Positions 11,801 to 22,325 of a DNA stretch of 64,000 bases are shown here, in pieces. The notes beneath the pieces are model-generated. The model did no database searches and was not told the origin of the DNA. It was given only the letters and a program-made list of their open reading frames with translations. The stretch comes from Nectonema munidae. Taxonomy: Eukaryota; Nematomorpha; Nectonematoida; Nectonematidae. Each line of letters begins with the position of its first letter. Within the stretch, counting starts at the first letter, position 1. A program made the position numbers and the translations under genes. The stretch covers positions 124,001-188,000 of the forward strand of contig JAUIRK010000643.1 of assembly GCA_030549495.1 (NCBI GenBank). The letters run 5' to 3'.

Positions 11801-14800
11801 GTTTTTATTGGCAAAAAAACTACAAATTATAAAAAAAAAGAATTTTAATTTTACTACACCATATTTGCTAAAACGGACTGTTTTATTCAAAAAGTTTTTT
11901 GCTAACTAGTTAACACAACACAATCCACTTATATATTTGCAGTTGATTTAATAATCCATTTTGGTAAGTAAAAAATATCTAATTTACAAATAACTTTAAC
12001 AATACATGTTTATGTTCCTTGGACTAAAATGCAAACGAAAGCAAATTTTCATATTTCTACCTAAGGCACAGTTAATTACTAATTTGAAAATTAATACAAA
12101 TGAATAAAATTGTGAATATTTTTAATCCTCTAAAAAATCGACAATAAATTTTTTAATTGAAATATTTAAGTTTTAACGCTGAGGAGTAAAATGGCGCAGT
12201 CAATACTACATAGTATTGAATTATAACGTTTCCAAATTCATTGGTTGTTATTGACATTTAAGAGAAATCTTATTAATAATAAACCTTGCATGACACAATT
12301 GGGTTCTAGGAGAAAAGTGTGCAAACGACAAAAGCGTTCATTCATGCATATGTTAATTAAATAGGAGTCAGAGACTCGCGTTTACATGTAATGCCCAGGT
12401 CACTTATGAATAGGCAGAGTTTATTTCTGTACATTGAAAATTAAAGTAATGAACACTTTTCTCCGTATACCCAGAAGAAAATAAAAACTGTTGATGAAAT
12501 TTTGACTTATATAGCTAATTTATGAAATTGTTCGGAGTCAAGCATAGGAGCAATATTTTTAAAGTTTTTTGATGCGACATCATATGGGCAAATTTCTTGT
12601 GCCCCGCTCCGAAGCCCTACTATGTTGAGGGCGATTTAATAAAACATTATTCACGTAACTCTTAGTGGCGATGTTAAAAGAGCTTTGTTTCGTGAATGTG
12701 TTTTACATAAAACATTACTCAGGAATATAGATCACATTCATGAATTTTTAGAGTTATTTTTAAATTTAATATGAGAGGTAACTTGATTACTTAATTTGGA
12801 ATGTGTTGTTTTTTTTAATCATTTTTTCAGAATACAAAATATTTCTCCAAAGATTTTTTATTCCACGCAAAGTAGATTTATAATTTAATAATCTATAAAA
12901 AAAAAATTGTGTGAAAATGATGTTGACATTTATTTAACAATGAAAAATTCAACAAATTTATTCCTAATATAAAAAGGCGCGTAGTCATTTTTAACTTACA
13001 TCGCATTAATACTTGTGCCAATAAATGAAGACAAAAGCTTTGTTTAGGATTTTTTATTAAGTTTCTTTTGTTTAGAAAAATGCAGTAGAACTTCATTAGT
13101 GAAAAGCTTTTCAAATTCTCAAGCTAAGGCAGCCTTTTTATAGTGAACAGCTAATCTTATTAATGATATATAATGAACAACTTTATTGAGTGCCTCAATA
13201 TAGAGATATTTCACTGTATAAATCCCGATAATCACAAAATTGTCTCATTAAAATAGGATTTTTTTGTCAAAATCCGTAATATCAAAGACAATTAAACTTG
13301 AAGAAAAGAAAATTTACTTGTAAATCGCTACTCTTTTCTTGAATATATGTAGCAGTGCATGACTTGTACATCTGCGCAGTCTCTTGAATCATTACATAAG
13401 TACTTGCACTATACTTCGCTATAATCGCCTCAGTCACGGGATATATGATTGTACACGCTGCAGCTTAACAAATAAAAAAATAATTTTGAAACATTTGAAA
13501 GTATTACGAATTTTTTTTATTAAAAATGGCAGAAAAAGGGTTATGGAATGGGAGAAAAATATCCATCTCTAAATACTTAAAAATTAGAAATATTTCAACG
13601 CAAGACTTACGTCAGTTTCAAATTTAGTCAAACGTTTTTGTTAAGCCGTTAACGACCAGAATAATCAGACGATATCGAGTGTAGAGCCGACGATTTCTAT
13701 TAAAAAGCATTTATAAAAGCAGATGATCATATTTTATAAAGTGGACTATCGGTTGAAAAATTACAAAGCTCTTTGAGTTATAACATACCAAATTCTATAA
13801 AATAAAAAACAAATTCAATTCGGCATTTATATTTTATTGATAAACAAGAGATTTCGTGAGTCACATGTTTTCTTCAAAAAAAATTACAAGGAAGATTCAG
13901 TCTATTGGAAATTGAAAATCGATACAGACAATCGCATAAATTAGGATAAATTCAATTTTACATTAAATATTTGGTGTTTGATGTAATATTGGAGTACCGT
14001 AAAACAATACAGACATTGTTTCTACAGATAAGTTGCATATACTTTTATGACTGAAATTTTAAATATAAAACCTCATTTTTTCGAAACAAGAATAACTGCG
14101 TAATTTCGAAACCATTTGTTTTTGATTTGTAATTTTTATGTATGCGAATATATGTCATCAAAGAGAACGTTTTTATTTTTGAAAATTCCTAATCATTAGG
14201 CCTGGTATACGTAGTTTCCAATTCTTGCGATGTAAAATACAATAAAATTCTTTTTAAATTCACTCAATTTTCATTCATAGGAAATATAATGCTCAACATG
14301 GTGTGTGTGTGTGTGTGTGTGTGTGGCGTTCATTATAATAAGGAAACGTAATTATTTAGCTCATTCATGTGTTGCACTGCTGTGTGCGAACCTGTGCTTT
14401 AAGAAGAGAACAAGCGATGGACTTTCAACCCTGAAAGGTTCTAGTACTTTTTCATTGAGTGTTTTAAACATGCCCAATGACTTGTATTTTTGAACACTGT
14501 ACCTCTCAAGAAGGAATACAATGTGGACCGCCAATGGGAGACAGAATAAGGATCACCAAAATTTCAGCCTGTCTCCGGTCGAGAGGAATGATGTCCTTGT
14601 TAGTGTCAGATAGCCTGCAAAAAGTAGCTTCGCTTTTCTGAAAGCGCAGACGGCTGAGAATGACAAGATGACGTCCGACGATTATGTGGTGTCGCGCCTC
14701 CTTGCTAGCAGGGTGGAGCCATTCGTGAATGAGCAGATCATCAAGAAGTGCTTCGTTGCTGTCGCTGACTCTATCAAATCTTTGGTCGGGCATAATTTGT

Positions 14801-16986
14801 CATAGTGTCGAAAAGATGTTAGACAAGGTGCACGACTCACTCAAGACCCGCTGTTAAACTCTTAACGCCTTCTTACTCGCTCTTGACGAGAGCAACATCA
14901 TACTTTTCCTAGTTCGTAGTTTTAATCCGTTGGGTCACAGCTGAGCTTCATGTATGTAAGACTCCCCAAGACATCTTGGATGCCGCCCTCCAGGGTGTTG
15001 AGCAGCACTGCTTGGACCTCTTCCATTTTGTTTGCGTGGGGAAAAGAAAGACGCCTCTTTGCTGCTAGCGCGACTCTGTGAGGCCACCGGACACACTCAG
15101 CCCATCCTGAATGGGCACTGCATCATCGATCAGGAGCTTATCCACCTCATTATGTCGTAGTGAAGATCGTCAACTCCATCCTGTCTTGCAGACTCAACCA
15201 CTGCCAGTTTCATGCATTGATGGACGAGTCGTTCGACCATGCTGTCCTGTGTGTGCAACGTGCAACAGGAGATCACCACTTTCCTTCGTTAAAAAAACCT
15301 TCCCTACGCTGATCACTTCTCCAACCTGCGATAGCTCCCTCGCTTGGCCTTGCTCACAAACGTCGTTACGCAAATGAAATATATATTACTACTATATATA
15401 CCATTTTTAGTTCTATTTTGTCCCCCTTTGCAATTCCATTTCATCCTTTTGAAATTCTATTTTGTCCTTTTGCATTTCTGTTTTCTTCTTTTAGGTTACT
15501 AATTTGTTTCATTCTTTTTAGTTTCTGATTTTCTCGAAAAATTAAAAAAAACATCGTGTAAATAGTCAAAATATCAAAAAAATAAAAAATAGTACATGCC
15601 AAAGTAATATAAATACAGTAGACTCTCGTTAACTCGGACCCTGATAACTCGGACCGTGATCGAGAATACAAATGTTTGCCTTCTTATTTTCTTTGACTTT
15701 TTTAATTTCGCTTTGGCTAACAAGCAGCCATTTTATTTTTTACTCCATAGGTAGTTCGCGGTCATTCTAAATTTTGACGTTATTCCAAAGCTTATTGTTG
15801 CTATAAATTCGTCGAATTTGAAATATTTTTTTCTAGCATATATATAGTAGACCCTCTGTTATGTCGGACAATCGGCATAGTCGGACACCCTTCTCCCCCT
15901 TGTAGTTCGACTTAACGAGGGTCTACTGTATAACAAATGAAAAACAAATTTAAAAGAAGTTGAAGGAAACAGAATTCTTAAGACAAAATAGAACTAAAAA
16001 CGGTATATATTATATACGCTTTTATAATACAATTTTCATTTTCGGGCGTTTGCTTGTTACTCCGGCCCACAGCCTGCACTCTAAAGTTTCATCTAGGCCA
16101 AATTTTGAAAAGGATGCCTGATCTTTGATCTAAAATAATATACATTATACAATGATATACTCAAAAAATAGAGGATGGGCTATTGCACGCTGTTTAAATC
16201 TGCCACTGCAATAGGCACGTGGTGTGTAGACAAAATTTAAGCGCAAATCATACATAATAATAAACTACTTTACAGTCTATCCACATTGTACAGTACAAGA
16301 TCAATAATTTTGCGAAATCCTGGCAGTCTTGATATGATATTGCTAGCCTAATTTTTTCTGCAACTTTGCCATGCGGGTAACAAAACTAGAGGTTGAGAAG
16401 GATGGTGCAATAAAAGAAAGATTTTTCATTTAAAATTAAGCCAAATTGTAATTACAATATTAGTTGAAAGTAGTAGGACTAATTTTAGAAGTATTTATCA
16501 CAATAGACTAATTTTGATTTCTACATGAATTTTTAATTTATATAAAAAATATATTGCATTTTTGTGTTTATTATTTGAAATGTCGCACTTTATTACTATA
16601 ATATAAATTAATATATTTCAAAATATATCGATTAAACCTCTTTGATTTGAAAAAAAAATTGTGATAAAAAAACTGTCAATACCGCTTAATTCTTTTGGGA
16701 GAGATGTAATGCACTTGGTATAAATATCGTTTTGAAGAATCATCGTATCTAGGACAATGTGTTGAAGTAAGCTTTCATTTTCAACCTTTTCTATACTGTT
16801 GTCAAAATGTTGCTTGTTTAAGAGAAGCAAAAGTTGTTTGCAAGAATCACTCGGCAACTTGGAGTTATCTTTCGCCTTTAGAAGCAAACAAATTGATTTG
16901 TACAAAGTGGAATTTGACATGATACGCTCAACTTGAAACTCATTGAACACGGAAAAAGAGTTATCACCAATTTTAATTTCCAACAT
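5619..16986 (-). CDS. DCPS: Scavenger mRNA-decapping enzyme DcpS (m7GpppX diphosphatase), four exons
   Basis: DcpS hydrolyses the cap dinucleotide left after 3'-to-5' mRNA decay, releasing m7GMP; it belongs to the HIT family and acts in cytoplasm and nucleus. Minus-strand exons: 16986-16683, 13463-13318, 9709-9485 and 5882-5619 (stop at 5619-5621). Every border is GT-AG and the phases match (1, 0, 0), giving about 312 residues against 337 in human. The first two exons supply the N-terminal domain (SNSTLYKSICLLL, NDIY, then TIIYPVTE...KYS). The third reads WVYNIL, GFVLLPDLKWD and KGIRSLRDL. The last carries the HIT triad in YHFHVHFN. No break is seen, so the gene appears functional. The 11.4-kb span comes from introns filled with transposons. 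It converges with ELOB, 3.6 kb away. Confidence 0.88.
6117..6264 (+). mobile_element. tRNA-derived SINE, copy 1
   Basis: A box-A-like TGGCTCAGTAGTGGGAGC at 6125 is followed by a box B, GGGTTTGATTCCC, at about 6167-6179. The tail region reads ATTATTCTTCC...GCGATACCGACTACTA. The same order recurs at 47770-47876, which identifies a SINE family and not a tRNA gene. It sits in DCPS intron 3. Confidence 0.7.
6265..7293. other. DCPS intron 3 sequence without clear feature
   Basis: AT-rich. An open stretch at 6675-6875 (+) starts KVLEDIIREVVKLYASDENR and looks protein-like for about 40 residues, but I recognise no family and see no convincing splice borders. Confidence 0.3.
7294..8793 (+). pseudogene. 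Tigger/pogo-type transposase, decayed
   Basis: This is a Tc1/mariner-superfamily (pogo/Tigger, CENP-B-like) transposase. It begins MNKKKVISLKDKLSIIKLYE, the N-terminal helix-turn-helix of the pogo type. Then come a second DNA-binding block with WFEKFKKRYGL, the first catalytic stretch LIFNVDETALFWK with its Asp, and LILDNAPCPSTL with the second Asp at about 8083. PPNTTSIIQPM follows, and the end is STSTLDMFF near 8750, as in Tigger proteins. The frame changes several times and stops are present, so it is inactive. It lies in DCPS intron 3, opposite to the host gene. I could not find its terminal inverted repeats. Confidence 0.85.
8794..9484. other. DCPS intron 3, no further feature
   Basis: AT-rich. 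A patch at 8930-8960 (TTAATTAACCGTGTTAATCC) could be the outer end of the Tigger element, but I found no partner on the other side. Confidence 0.3.
9485..9709 (-). CDS. DCPS: DCPS exon 3
   Basis: It is 225 bp, phase 0 at both ends, with acceptor TTATTTTAG and donor GTAATT. It encodes WVYNILEGISEAERVIF, GFVLLPDLKWD and IRSLRDLRTEHLPLL, which are close to human DcpS in the cap-binding region. These blocks are among the best conserved of the family, so the assignment is secure. Confidence 0.95.
9783..10021 (-). other. Unassigned open stretch in DCPS intron 2
   Basis: About 75 residues are open on the minus strand, with the most GC of the local sequence. It reads FYIREAFCKLLETLIGLSWK and then ADSREVELCGLDWLEHF. 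It ends only 74 bases before DCPS exon 3 yet has no place in the DcpS protein, because exon 2 joins exon 3 in phase without it. It could be an alternative exon, part of a dead transposon or chance. I do not recognise it. Confidence 0.3.
10392..10846 (+). pseudogene. hAT transposase, internally deleted
   Basis: The start ATG at 10392 opens MSNSTENNFKDVSLTIKSEV, then WQHFLLDVSDKNQAKC, the first half of a BED zinc finger (aromatic, then Cys). The sequence then jumps near 10497 to the middle of the catalytic domain: DEATSIKNRRYLN, GLIRLKGSVNAE and DFGIYFEKDIVAVITDGAS, with the second catalytic Asp in TDGAS, and HIFCLSHVFHLSV. The region between the zinc finger and the first catalytic Asp is missing and the C-terminus is gone. 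This is an internal-deletion derivative of a hAT DNA transposon in DCPS intron 2, a form often left as a non-autonomous copy. Confidence 0.75.
10847..13317. other. DCPS intron 2, long AT-rich stretch
   Basis: No coding sequence is supported over about 2.5 kb. There is a short TA run at 11752-11768 and a GC-richer scrap at about 12600-12640, but no inverted repeat, SINE box or transposase block that I could detect. Confidence 0.4.
13318..13463 (-). CDS. DCPS: DCPS exon 2
   Basis: This 146-bp exon has a T-rich acceptor ending TTAAG and a GTAAAT donor. With the split first codon it encodes 49 residues. CTIIYPVTEAIIAKYS matches the family's KTTxIYPATEKHIxKYS, and MIQETAQMYKS...YIQEK...LQ matches the ETPxxYxxxTLPYLxxxxFSLQ that precedes WVYNIL in other DcpS proteins. 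Conserved Ala-Thr-Glu-Lys-His is here Val-Thr-Glu-Ala-Ile, a notable departure. Confidence 0.85.
13641..13757 (-). mobile_element. TTAA MITE, copy A
   Basis: It begins TTAAGCCGTTAACGACCAGA and runs through ATAATCAGACGATATC, then AGCAT...GCAGATGATC, to GTGGACTATCGGTTGAA. It is a full-length homologue of the reverse complement of 58712-58834. The right TTAA has decayed to TTGAA. It lies in DCPS intron 1. Confidence 0.75.
13758..14539. other. DCPS intron 1, with a GT microsatellite
   Basis: AT-rich and without a gene. A (GT)n run of about 12 units lies at 14301-14325. Confidence 0.5.
14540..15380 (+). pseudogene. hAT transposase relic, GTF2IRD2/EPM2AIP1-like, GC-rich island
   Basis: These are fragments of a hAT-family protein of the group from which vertebrate GTF2IRD2 and EPM2AIP1 derive. 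Recognisable parts: DDYVVSRLLASRVEPFVNEQ (about 14675-14735), ALDESNIILFLVRSFN (14881-14930), GVEQHCLDLFHFVCVG (15000), then CEATGHTQPILNGHCIIDQE, and KIVNSILSCRLNHCQFHALM at about 15165. Several frame changes and stops make it dead. The base composition is about half GC, unlike the AT-rich flanks, which suggests a source genome or element of different composition and a fairly recent arrival. It lies in DCPS intron 1. Confidence 0.65.
15616..15928. mobile_element. pogo-type MITE with TA target duplication
   Basis: The left end is CAGTAGACTCTCGTTAACTC and the right end, reversed, is CAGTAGACCCTCGTTAAGTC, each flanked by TA. An internal copy of the end (AGTAGACCCTCTGTTATGTC at 15847) makes the last 80 bp a hairpin of its own. 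There is no coding capacity. It lies in DCPS intron 1. Confidence 0.8.
15929..16682. other. DCPS intron 1, no further feature
   Basis: AT-rich. A short open piece on the minus strand near 16300-16410 follows a pyrimidine-rich AG, but it is not needed for DcpS and I leave it uncalled. Confidence 0.35.
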
Positions 16987-16995
16987 GACGCAATA
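16683..16995 (-). CDS. DCPS: DCPS exon 1 with start codon
   Basis: The ATG is at 16986-16984, nine bases into the exon, after a TTTTAG acceptor, so a further 5' UTR exon probably exists upstream. Residues about 12-36 read SVFNEFQVERIMSNSTLYKS, fitting the DcpS N-terminal strand (F-x-x-x-x-V-L-x-N-x-T-x-x-KSI-x-LL). Near the end, QNDIYTKCITSLPKELS fits the conserved SNDIYxxYxxFPxxxLN. The donor is at 16682 (GTATTG). This N-terminal part of the family is poorly conserved; the phase match with exon 2 is the stronger support. Confidence 0.78.
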
Positions 16996-18539
16996 CTAAA
17001 ATGACAATTAAAAAACTTTAAAAGAGGAATCTAAAAAATATTAGAATAAATAAGATATACAATTAGATACAAAAACTGGGTAAAATTTTAAATATAAAAC
17101 CTGATTTTTTCGAAACAATGAAAAGTCTGCAATAAAATTTTTGTTTTTAGCTAATTTTTTTAAATTGATAAAAATTTTTAATGAATTTTAAATATGTAGA
17201 TAAAATGGTTTTATCGAACACAGAATAGAAAAAAATTTTCTTAGGCCAATCAATTTAATAAAACACATTTCAGATACATCCCACAAAAATGAAAATATAC
17301 TATTATCAAAATGATTATTATGAGATTGGCAAACCCCTGAAGGCATGCCATATACGTTAAATTGCTTTACCAACATACTGCAAGAATGTTTTACAGAAAT
17401 TTTGATGACATAGTTTTAGAGAAAAAGCAAACTTTCAAATAATGTTACATTTATAACTGTGCACGTTGTATTAAAATTTCATTGAGTGCGGTGATGAGCA
17501 TGCTTCTTTTCTTGGTTAACGATTTTCATTCCCTTTGGTGCAATCAGTAGGGGTATGCAAAAAATAGCCGGATCAGAGATAAATAAGGTCGTGAGCATTT
17601 GGAAAATATTCTTCTACAGGAACTAAGTCAATTAAATTACAGTTGTCTAGTTTATCGGCCAAAGAAACATGTACGAAATATAGTGGTTTGCAGCCGTTCT
17701 ACTTCATCCACAAGAGGACATACTTATCATTTCTTGGGTTTGTTTTCAAAAGCATGGGAGCGCAGTCATCAGCCAAGAAGGTAAAGAGATTACATAAATA
17801 GAGGGTGGTGGAAAAGACATGAATCTTTCCAAAGGAGTGCATCTTTCAAGACTACTTCCCATGCTTTTATATCTAGGCTGAGTGCCTTCAATGCTAAACC
17901 AACACTCTTCCAACTTATTCCATACCTTTCGCAATGAAAGTGCAGGCAGGATTGTATCGTCAAGAAACTCATTGCGACTCCTAGTTTTAGCAAATACTGC
18001 TGTAGTTCTTGCGATAAGAAAGATAAGCCTCTATCACTATGCAGTATTAGGATAAATACTTATTTTCGAGCCCAGCGATACAAACACTCTCGCTACGAAA
18101 TTTTAAAATACAATACAAATACTTCTATCATCAAAACCAAAAATACAAATACTTTTGTCATAAACTTAAAGATCTGCCAATTTATGAATGTAGATTTCGT
18201 GAACTAAAAAATTCATTAATAATCTTGTGACTTGAAAGAAGCTTATCACACAACAAGGCAGCTTTATCCCTTGTTATAGAATTAGAACCAAATATCTCTT
18301 CTAAGGATGCGAGAAGACATTTCATTCTTCGACATAGAAAATCTAATGCATAAAAATTGCAAATCCATTATGTGCTTCCTAGCTGTGATGGCGATGAAAT
18401 CTGTTCATTAGGATCGTGTATTTTTTTTTATGTTCTTCAAAAATTTTACGATTATTAGAAAACATGATATATGAAACATAAAGCTTCCAAAAGTTGCGCT
18501 TCTTTGGAAGCATTGATGAAAGCAATAATGACGAGATTT
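16996..18539. other. Upstream of DCPS; promoter region not resolved
   Basis: No gene is supported. Small open pieces at 17188-17376, 17599-17784 and 17746-17993 overlap on both strands and match nothing I know. The DCPS promoter and any 5' UTR exon should lie here, but no core motif stands out in the AT-rich background. Confidence 0.35.
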
Positions 18540-19273
18540 AAGCGATGAGCAGCACTAGAATATATATAAGATAATTATAAAATAATTTGAGTCTAGTGAA
18601 CACAGGGCCATTATTACCAGACATTACATTTGCACCGTCAGCTCCCATTCCCGCCATAACCGCGGATAACTTTAGGATTTTTATCAATTCGTTTACCTTG
18701 TTTGTAATTTCAATTGCATCAATAGCTTCTAGCTCAAAATGGAAAAAAAATCGCTCATGTATGATAGAGTACTTAACATAGCGAAAACAAATCGATAATT
18801 CTTCATGTCCACTATTGTTTTTACACTCATCTATTAGAATGGTGTATATTCCTGCTTCTTCTATTTCGTCTCTAATCACCTGCATGCATGACGCTTTTGC
18901 TAGAACTCTTATAAATTCTTCACAAGATCGTGAAGACAAATAGTTTGTGGATTTGTAACCAACATGAGTTTAATAAATTCATCCCATTTACCCGAGTTAA
19001 ATAAATCAGCAGATTCATTATGTCTATGATATGACATCTCACATTTTGAAAAAAATATTATATATTTTCAAATAGTTCCGATTTTGGATAAAATATTCTA
19101 GCGATCAGGATCCAAAACTGAATCACGAGAACAAGTTAGGCCTGTTTTATTTGTTTCCGACTTTCCCACCGACACATGGAAAGACAATGTTCACTACTTT
19201 TGGCATGTTTAATAAAACCTTTACCATTTTCTATTGCCTTTCGCCAGTTGTTGAAACCAATTGTGACAGGCAT
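18540..19273 (-). pseudogene. hAT transposase relic, ZMYM1-like (DUF4371 type)
   Basis: Minus-strand pieces follow the order of this family. At 19273-19180 it reads GFNNWRKAIENGKGFIKHAK, the TTF-type zinc-finger neighbourhood. At 18939-18590 it reads ILIDECKNNSGHEELSICFR, then VKYSIIHERF and MGADGANVMSGNNGPV, which contain the catalytic Asp residues seen as ADETxDxxxxEQLSxxxR and GxDGAxxMSG in relatives. The linking part contains stops and the C-terminus past 18540 fades out. It is a dead DNA transposon copy. Confidence 0.75.
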
Positions 19274-19524
19274 TTTCAGATCTGCATGTTACTGAAAATG
19301 CGACATTGAGTGAAATTATATGAAAATTTGAAGCATGTCCCACTGGTATGCATGGTATGTAATTTAAAAAATGAAGCGAACGTCAAATCCATAAATGAAA
19401 AGGTCATGATGTTATCAAATATTATTTTCTACGACTAAGCTGTCTGGAATATTATCCAATGCGTAATAAAGAAATCACGTTTGGCAAGTTGAATTCTGAT
19501 TTAGTGTATCAGTACAGTAGGATA

Positions 19525-19860
19525 GATAATTTTTGCATTTACAAGACACATCCTTAAAATTATTGGGGAGGGATGGATTTTTTTGTAATTTTCAATATTT
19601 CTGGTCTGGAAATACCACGGCAGACCAAATATTCAAGCAATCCTTTAAAATAGAGTATATACAGCGCATACGTGAAATTATAAGACTACTTTATATATTT
19701 TTTTACAAAAATTAAGAAATTTAAAAACTATACTTCCAGGGAAAATATTTTACTTAAATTTACATAACGCATATACACTAGTTTAAAAAATCCAAAATTG
19801 TTGGGGCGAATAGGCTTTTCATTTGAAAATGAAGTGCGCCCCTGTTTACAAGTGACATGT
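19525..19860 (+). repeat. Dispersed repeat R1, copy 1
   Basis: It shares with 30842-31150, over about 300 bp, the blocks AAATTATTGGG, ACCAAATATTCAAGCAATCC, TTTAAAATAGAGT, ACTATACTTCCAG and ATCCAAAATTGTTGGGG, then a G-run and CTTTTCATTTGAAAATGAAG. There is no coding sequence. It is probably a non-autonomous DNA element. Confidence 0.75.
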
Positions 19861-19980
19861 TTAATAAATTGGTAGCTGCGCTTTTAAAAGAATTTCAGAT
19901 ACTTAACTAGCACACGCACATCTAGTAGAAAAGTGATTTTAATTACTGTCACATACATTGACAAATTAATATTATCATAG

Positions 19981-20100
19981 CGTTTTGAAGAAAGTTTAAA
20001 TAACGCATATACACTAATTTAAAAAAATCAAAATTATTAGGGGAGAGGGGCGAATAGCCCCCTCCCCTCCCCCTCCCGGATGTTCGCCTCTGCCTGGGAT
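19981..20100 (+). repeat. Dispersed repeat R1, partial copy
   Basis: It repeats the 3' part of the family (ACGCATATACACTAATTTAA, then the G-run and the C-run), about 230 bp after copy 1. Confidence 0.6.
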
Positions 20101-20289
20101 ATAATGTAATGATCGTTGTCTTATTCTTTAGCGATATCTTTTATATAAATTGACGCTTTCAATGATGAAAATCGATTTTGCTTCGTAAAGTTCATTGAAA
20201 AAACAATTATGACATTTATTAATACAATAACAAATTAGTTAGAAGAAAAAATAAGGGAAAGAAAATTTAATGGGAAACACACTTATGAA

Positions 20290-20960
20290 GAATTAATGGT
20301 CTCTAGATGACAATATAACAATTTGTGGAACTTGCAGATCAAACAGAAGATGTATACCTCATATCATACGCCCTGAACATCTTAAAAATTCGAATGCAAA
20401 TTTCTCTACCCGGAGCATTATGCTTCTCTCACTTCTCATATCCCAAAGAAAAATTTCAAAGTAGTCTACATTCTTTCTTCACAACATTTGAAAGAAATAG
20501 GTATATTTGGGAGTAAGAACAAATCTGAGACGCTACTTGAATACAACAAATACAAGGGTCGTGTAGATGTTTGTAACCGAATGCTTTGAGAATATACTTC
20601 TTTTAAGTTTTCAAGATGGACTCTGGTTGCTTTTGCAACTCGATATTGCTATACACAATAGCTGGGTGATTGCGAAGCATAATGAATGATCCTCGTTCTT
20701 ATCCATCTGTTAGAAGAGGAGATAAGAAGTTTTTTGAAATGTTTGGCTCTTTCATTATTTGAAAGATCCATGCAAATTAGAGAAAATAGTTCATCTATCC
20801 CAATAGTCATTCAAATTCTTCTAGCATCCTATGGATATGAAACATCAACTCATATTGAACAAGCTTCCACTTCGAAAGGACTCTGTTATCTCACTCATCA
20901 GGGCAAAATAACTCGTGGATCAAGATGTGATTTTTGTAAAAAAAAATTTAAATAATATGC
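20290..20960 (+). pseudogene. piggyBac transposase C-terminal relic
   Basis: Pieces in three frames follow piggyBac order. TICGTCRSNRRCIP resembles the G-T-x-R-x-N-x-R-x-I-P block. Around 20540-20680, LLEYNKYKGRVDVCNRML fits YNxxKGGVDxxDxM, the region with the last catalytic Asp. FSRWTLVAFATLLDIAIHNS fits RRWPxxxFxxxLDIAxxNA. At 20855-20955, ASTSKGLCYLTHQGK and GSRCDFCKKKFK resemble the cysteine-rich tail. It is broken in several places, and no terminal repeats were found. Confidence 0.6.
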
Positions 20961-22201
20961 CCACATTGCTAAAATTATTATCATGCTGAAAAGTGATTTT
21001 CAATAAACATTCAAGAATTTAAGTTTCTGCTTTTTCGGAACCGCTTTGGAGAAAGAGTAGTTTTTCATAACGATAATTATAGCGTTGAAAATGGAACCAA
21101 GCACTGTCTTGCTCGATAGTTTTGTTGAAAGTTTGACAATATGAATATGTTCACTAGACTTGTCTGTTTAAAAATATTCTATATGATAAATCAATACCAA
21201 AATGTTATGTAAAACTCAATTTTTCAAAAAAAAAGTATAAAAATTTAGTTTATATTTTTTCTTGTGAATTATTCATTTTCGAATGCACTTTTTTATGTAA
21301 AAAAATTTTGTTCGTTTTTTTCATAAAACAATGTGTTTAAATATTCAATTAAAATTTACATATAAAAACGGTATATTAAAACTTTTTTATAAAGTGGAGT
21401 AAAAAGCGCTCACAAATTAGAGTGGACAAAAAGTCCACACTTCGTCTTTAGGGCTTAAATTGAAAAAAGTATTAAAACTAGGGATGTACAGATTATTATT
21501 AATCGATATAGTTAGAATCGGCATAGGAATGGAAAAAAACTAAAAAAAATGCCGATTAATTTAACCGAAATCTATGAACTCATTTATATGAAAACATGGT
21601 GAAATTTTGAATATAAAAGATTCTAGTAAATTTATACAAATACTTCAGATTTAATTAAATATTCATGGCATTTTTTCACTTAAGTTGAAAAAGTAGTTAC
21701 CTTCGAGTACACAAATTTTTTTTAAATCAAATCTGAAAAAAATCATTTTATTCATTTTTGGATTTTTTTCCAATTTTCATAAAAAAAAATTAAACTAGTT
21801 GTATTTTGCTATTAACCCATATTACCTCAGAGAAAACAAACGAGATTACGTAATTATAAGATTTTAAAATCACGATATCTTCTGCGTCCGTTTAAACTGA
21901 CAATGGGATGAAATGTGTTATTAACAAAATTATATTATACTATTAGCCCATTATAGTTTGTGGAAAGGAGACGATTTTGATTGATCCCTATTGAATTCCA
22001 TTGTAAATTTGAGTTCGTTTGCGTTCTTATACAGTAAAATAACACAAAATGGGTTAACTAATAAGTTTGAGGTAACGTATTCACTCGAAAAAGAAATCGG
22101 CCATAACGAAATTTAAAAATTTTAACTTAATTTTTATTTTGTATCAAAAACAGTGATCGTAAAGGATATCAATAAATCATTAAATGGTAATTGGTTTAAA
22201 C
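20961..22201. other. No gene; possible hAT element end at 21479
   Basis: AT-rich. At 21479 TAGGGATGTACAGATTATTA is followed by several AATCG/ATCGG motifs; the same style of end, inverted, is seen at 45972-46010. I found no matching partner for the copy at 21479. Confidence 0.4.
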
Positions 22202-22325
22202 CAGTGGTTCTCAAACTTCTTTAAACCAGCGCCCCCTATGGCGAAATTTAATTCTTTACCGCCCCCTTTTTAAAACTATATATCACAAGTAATAATTTAT
22301 TAAATAAAAATTCAAAAATGCATAC

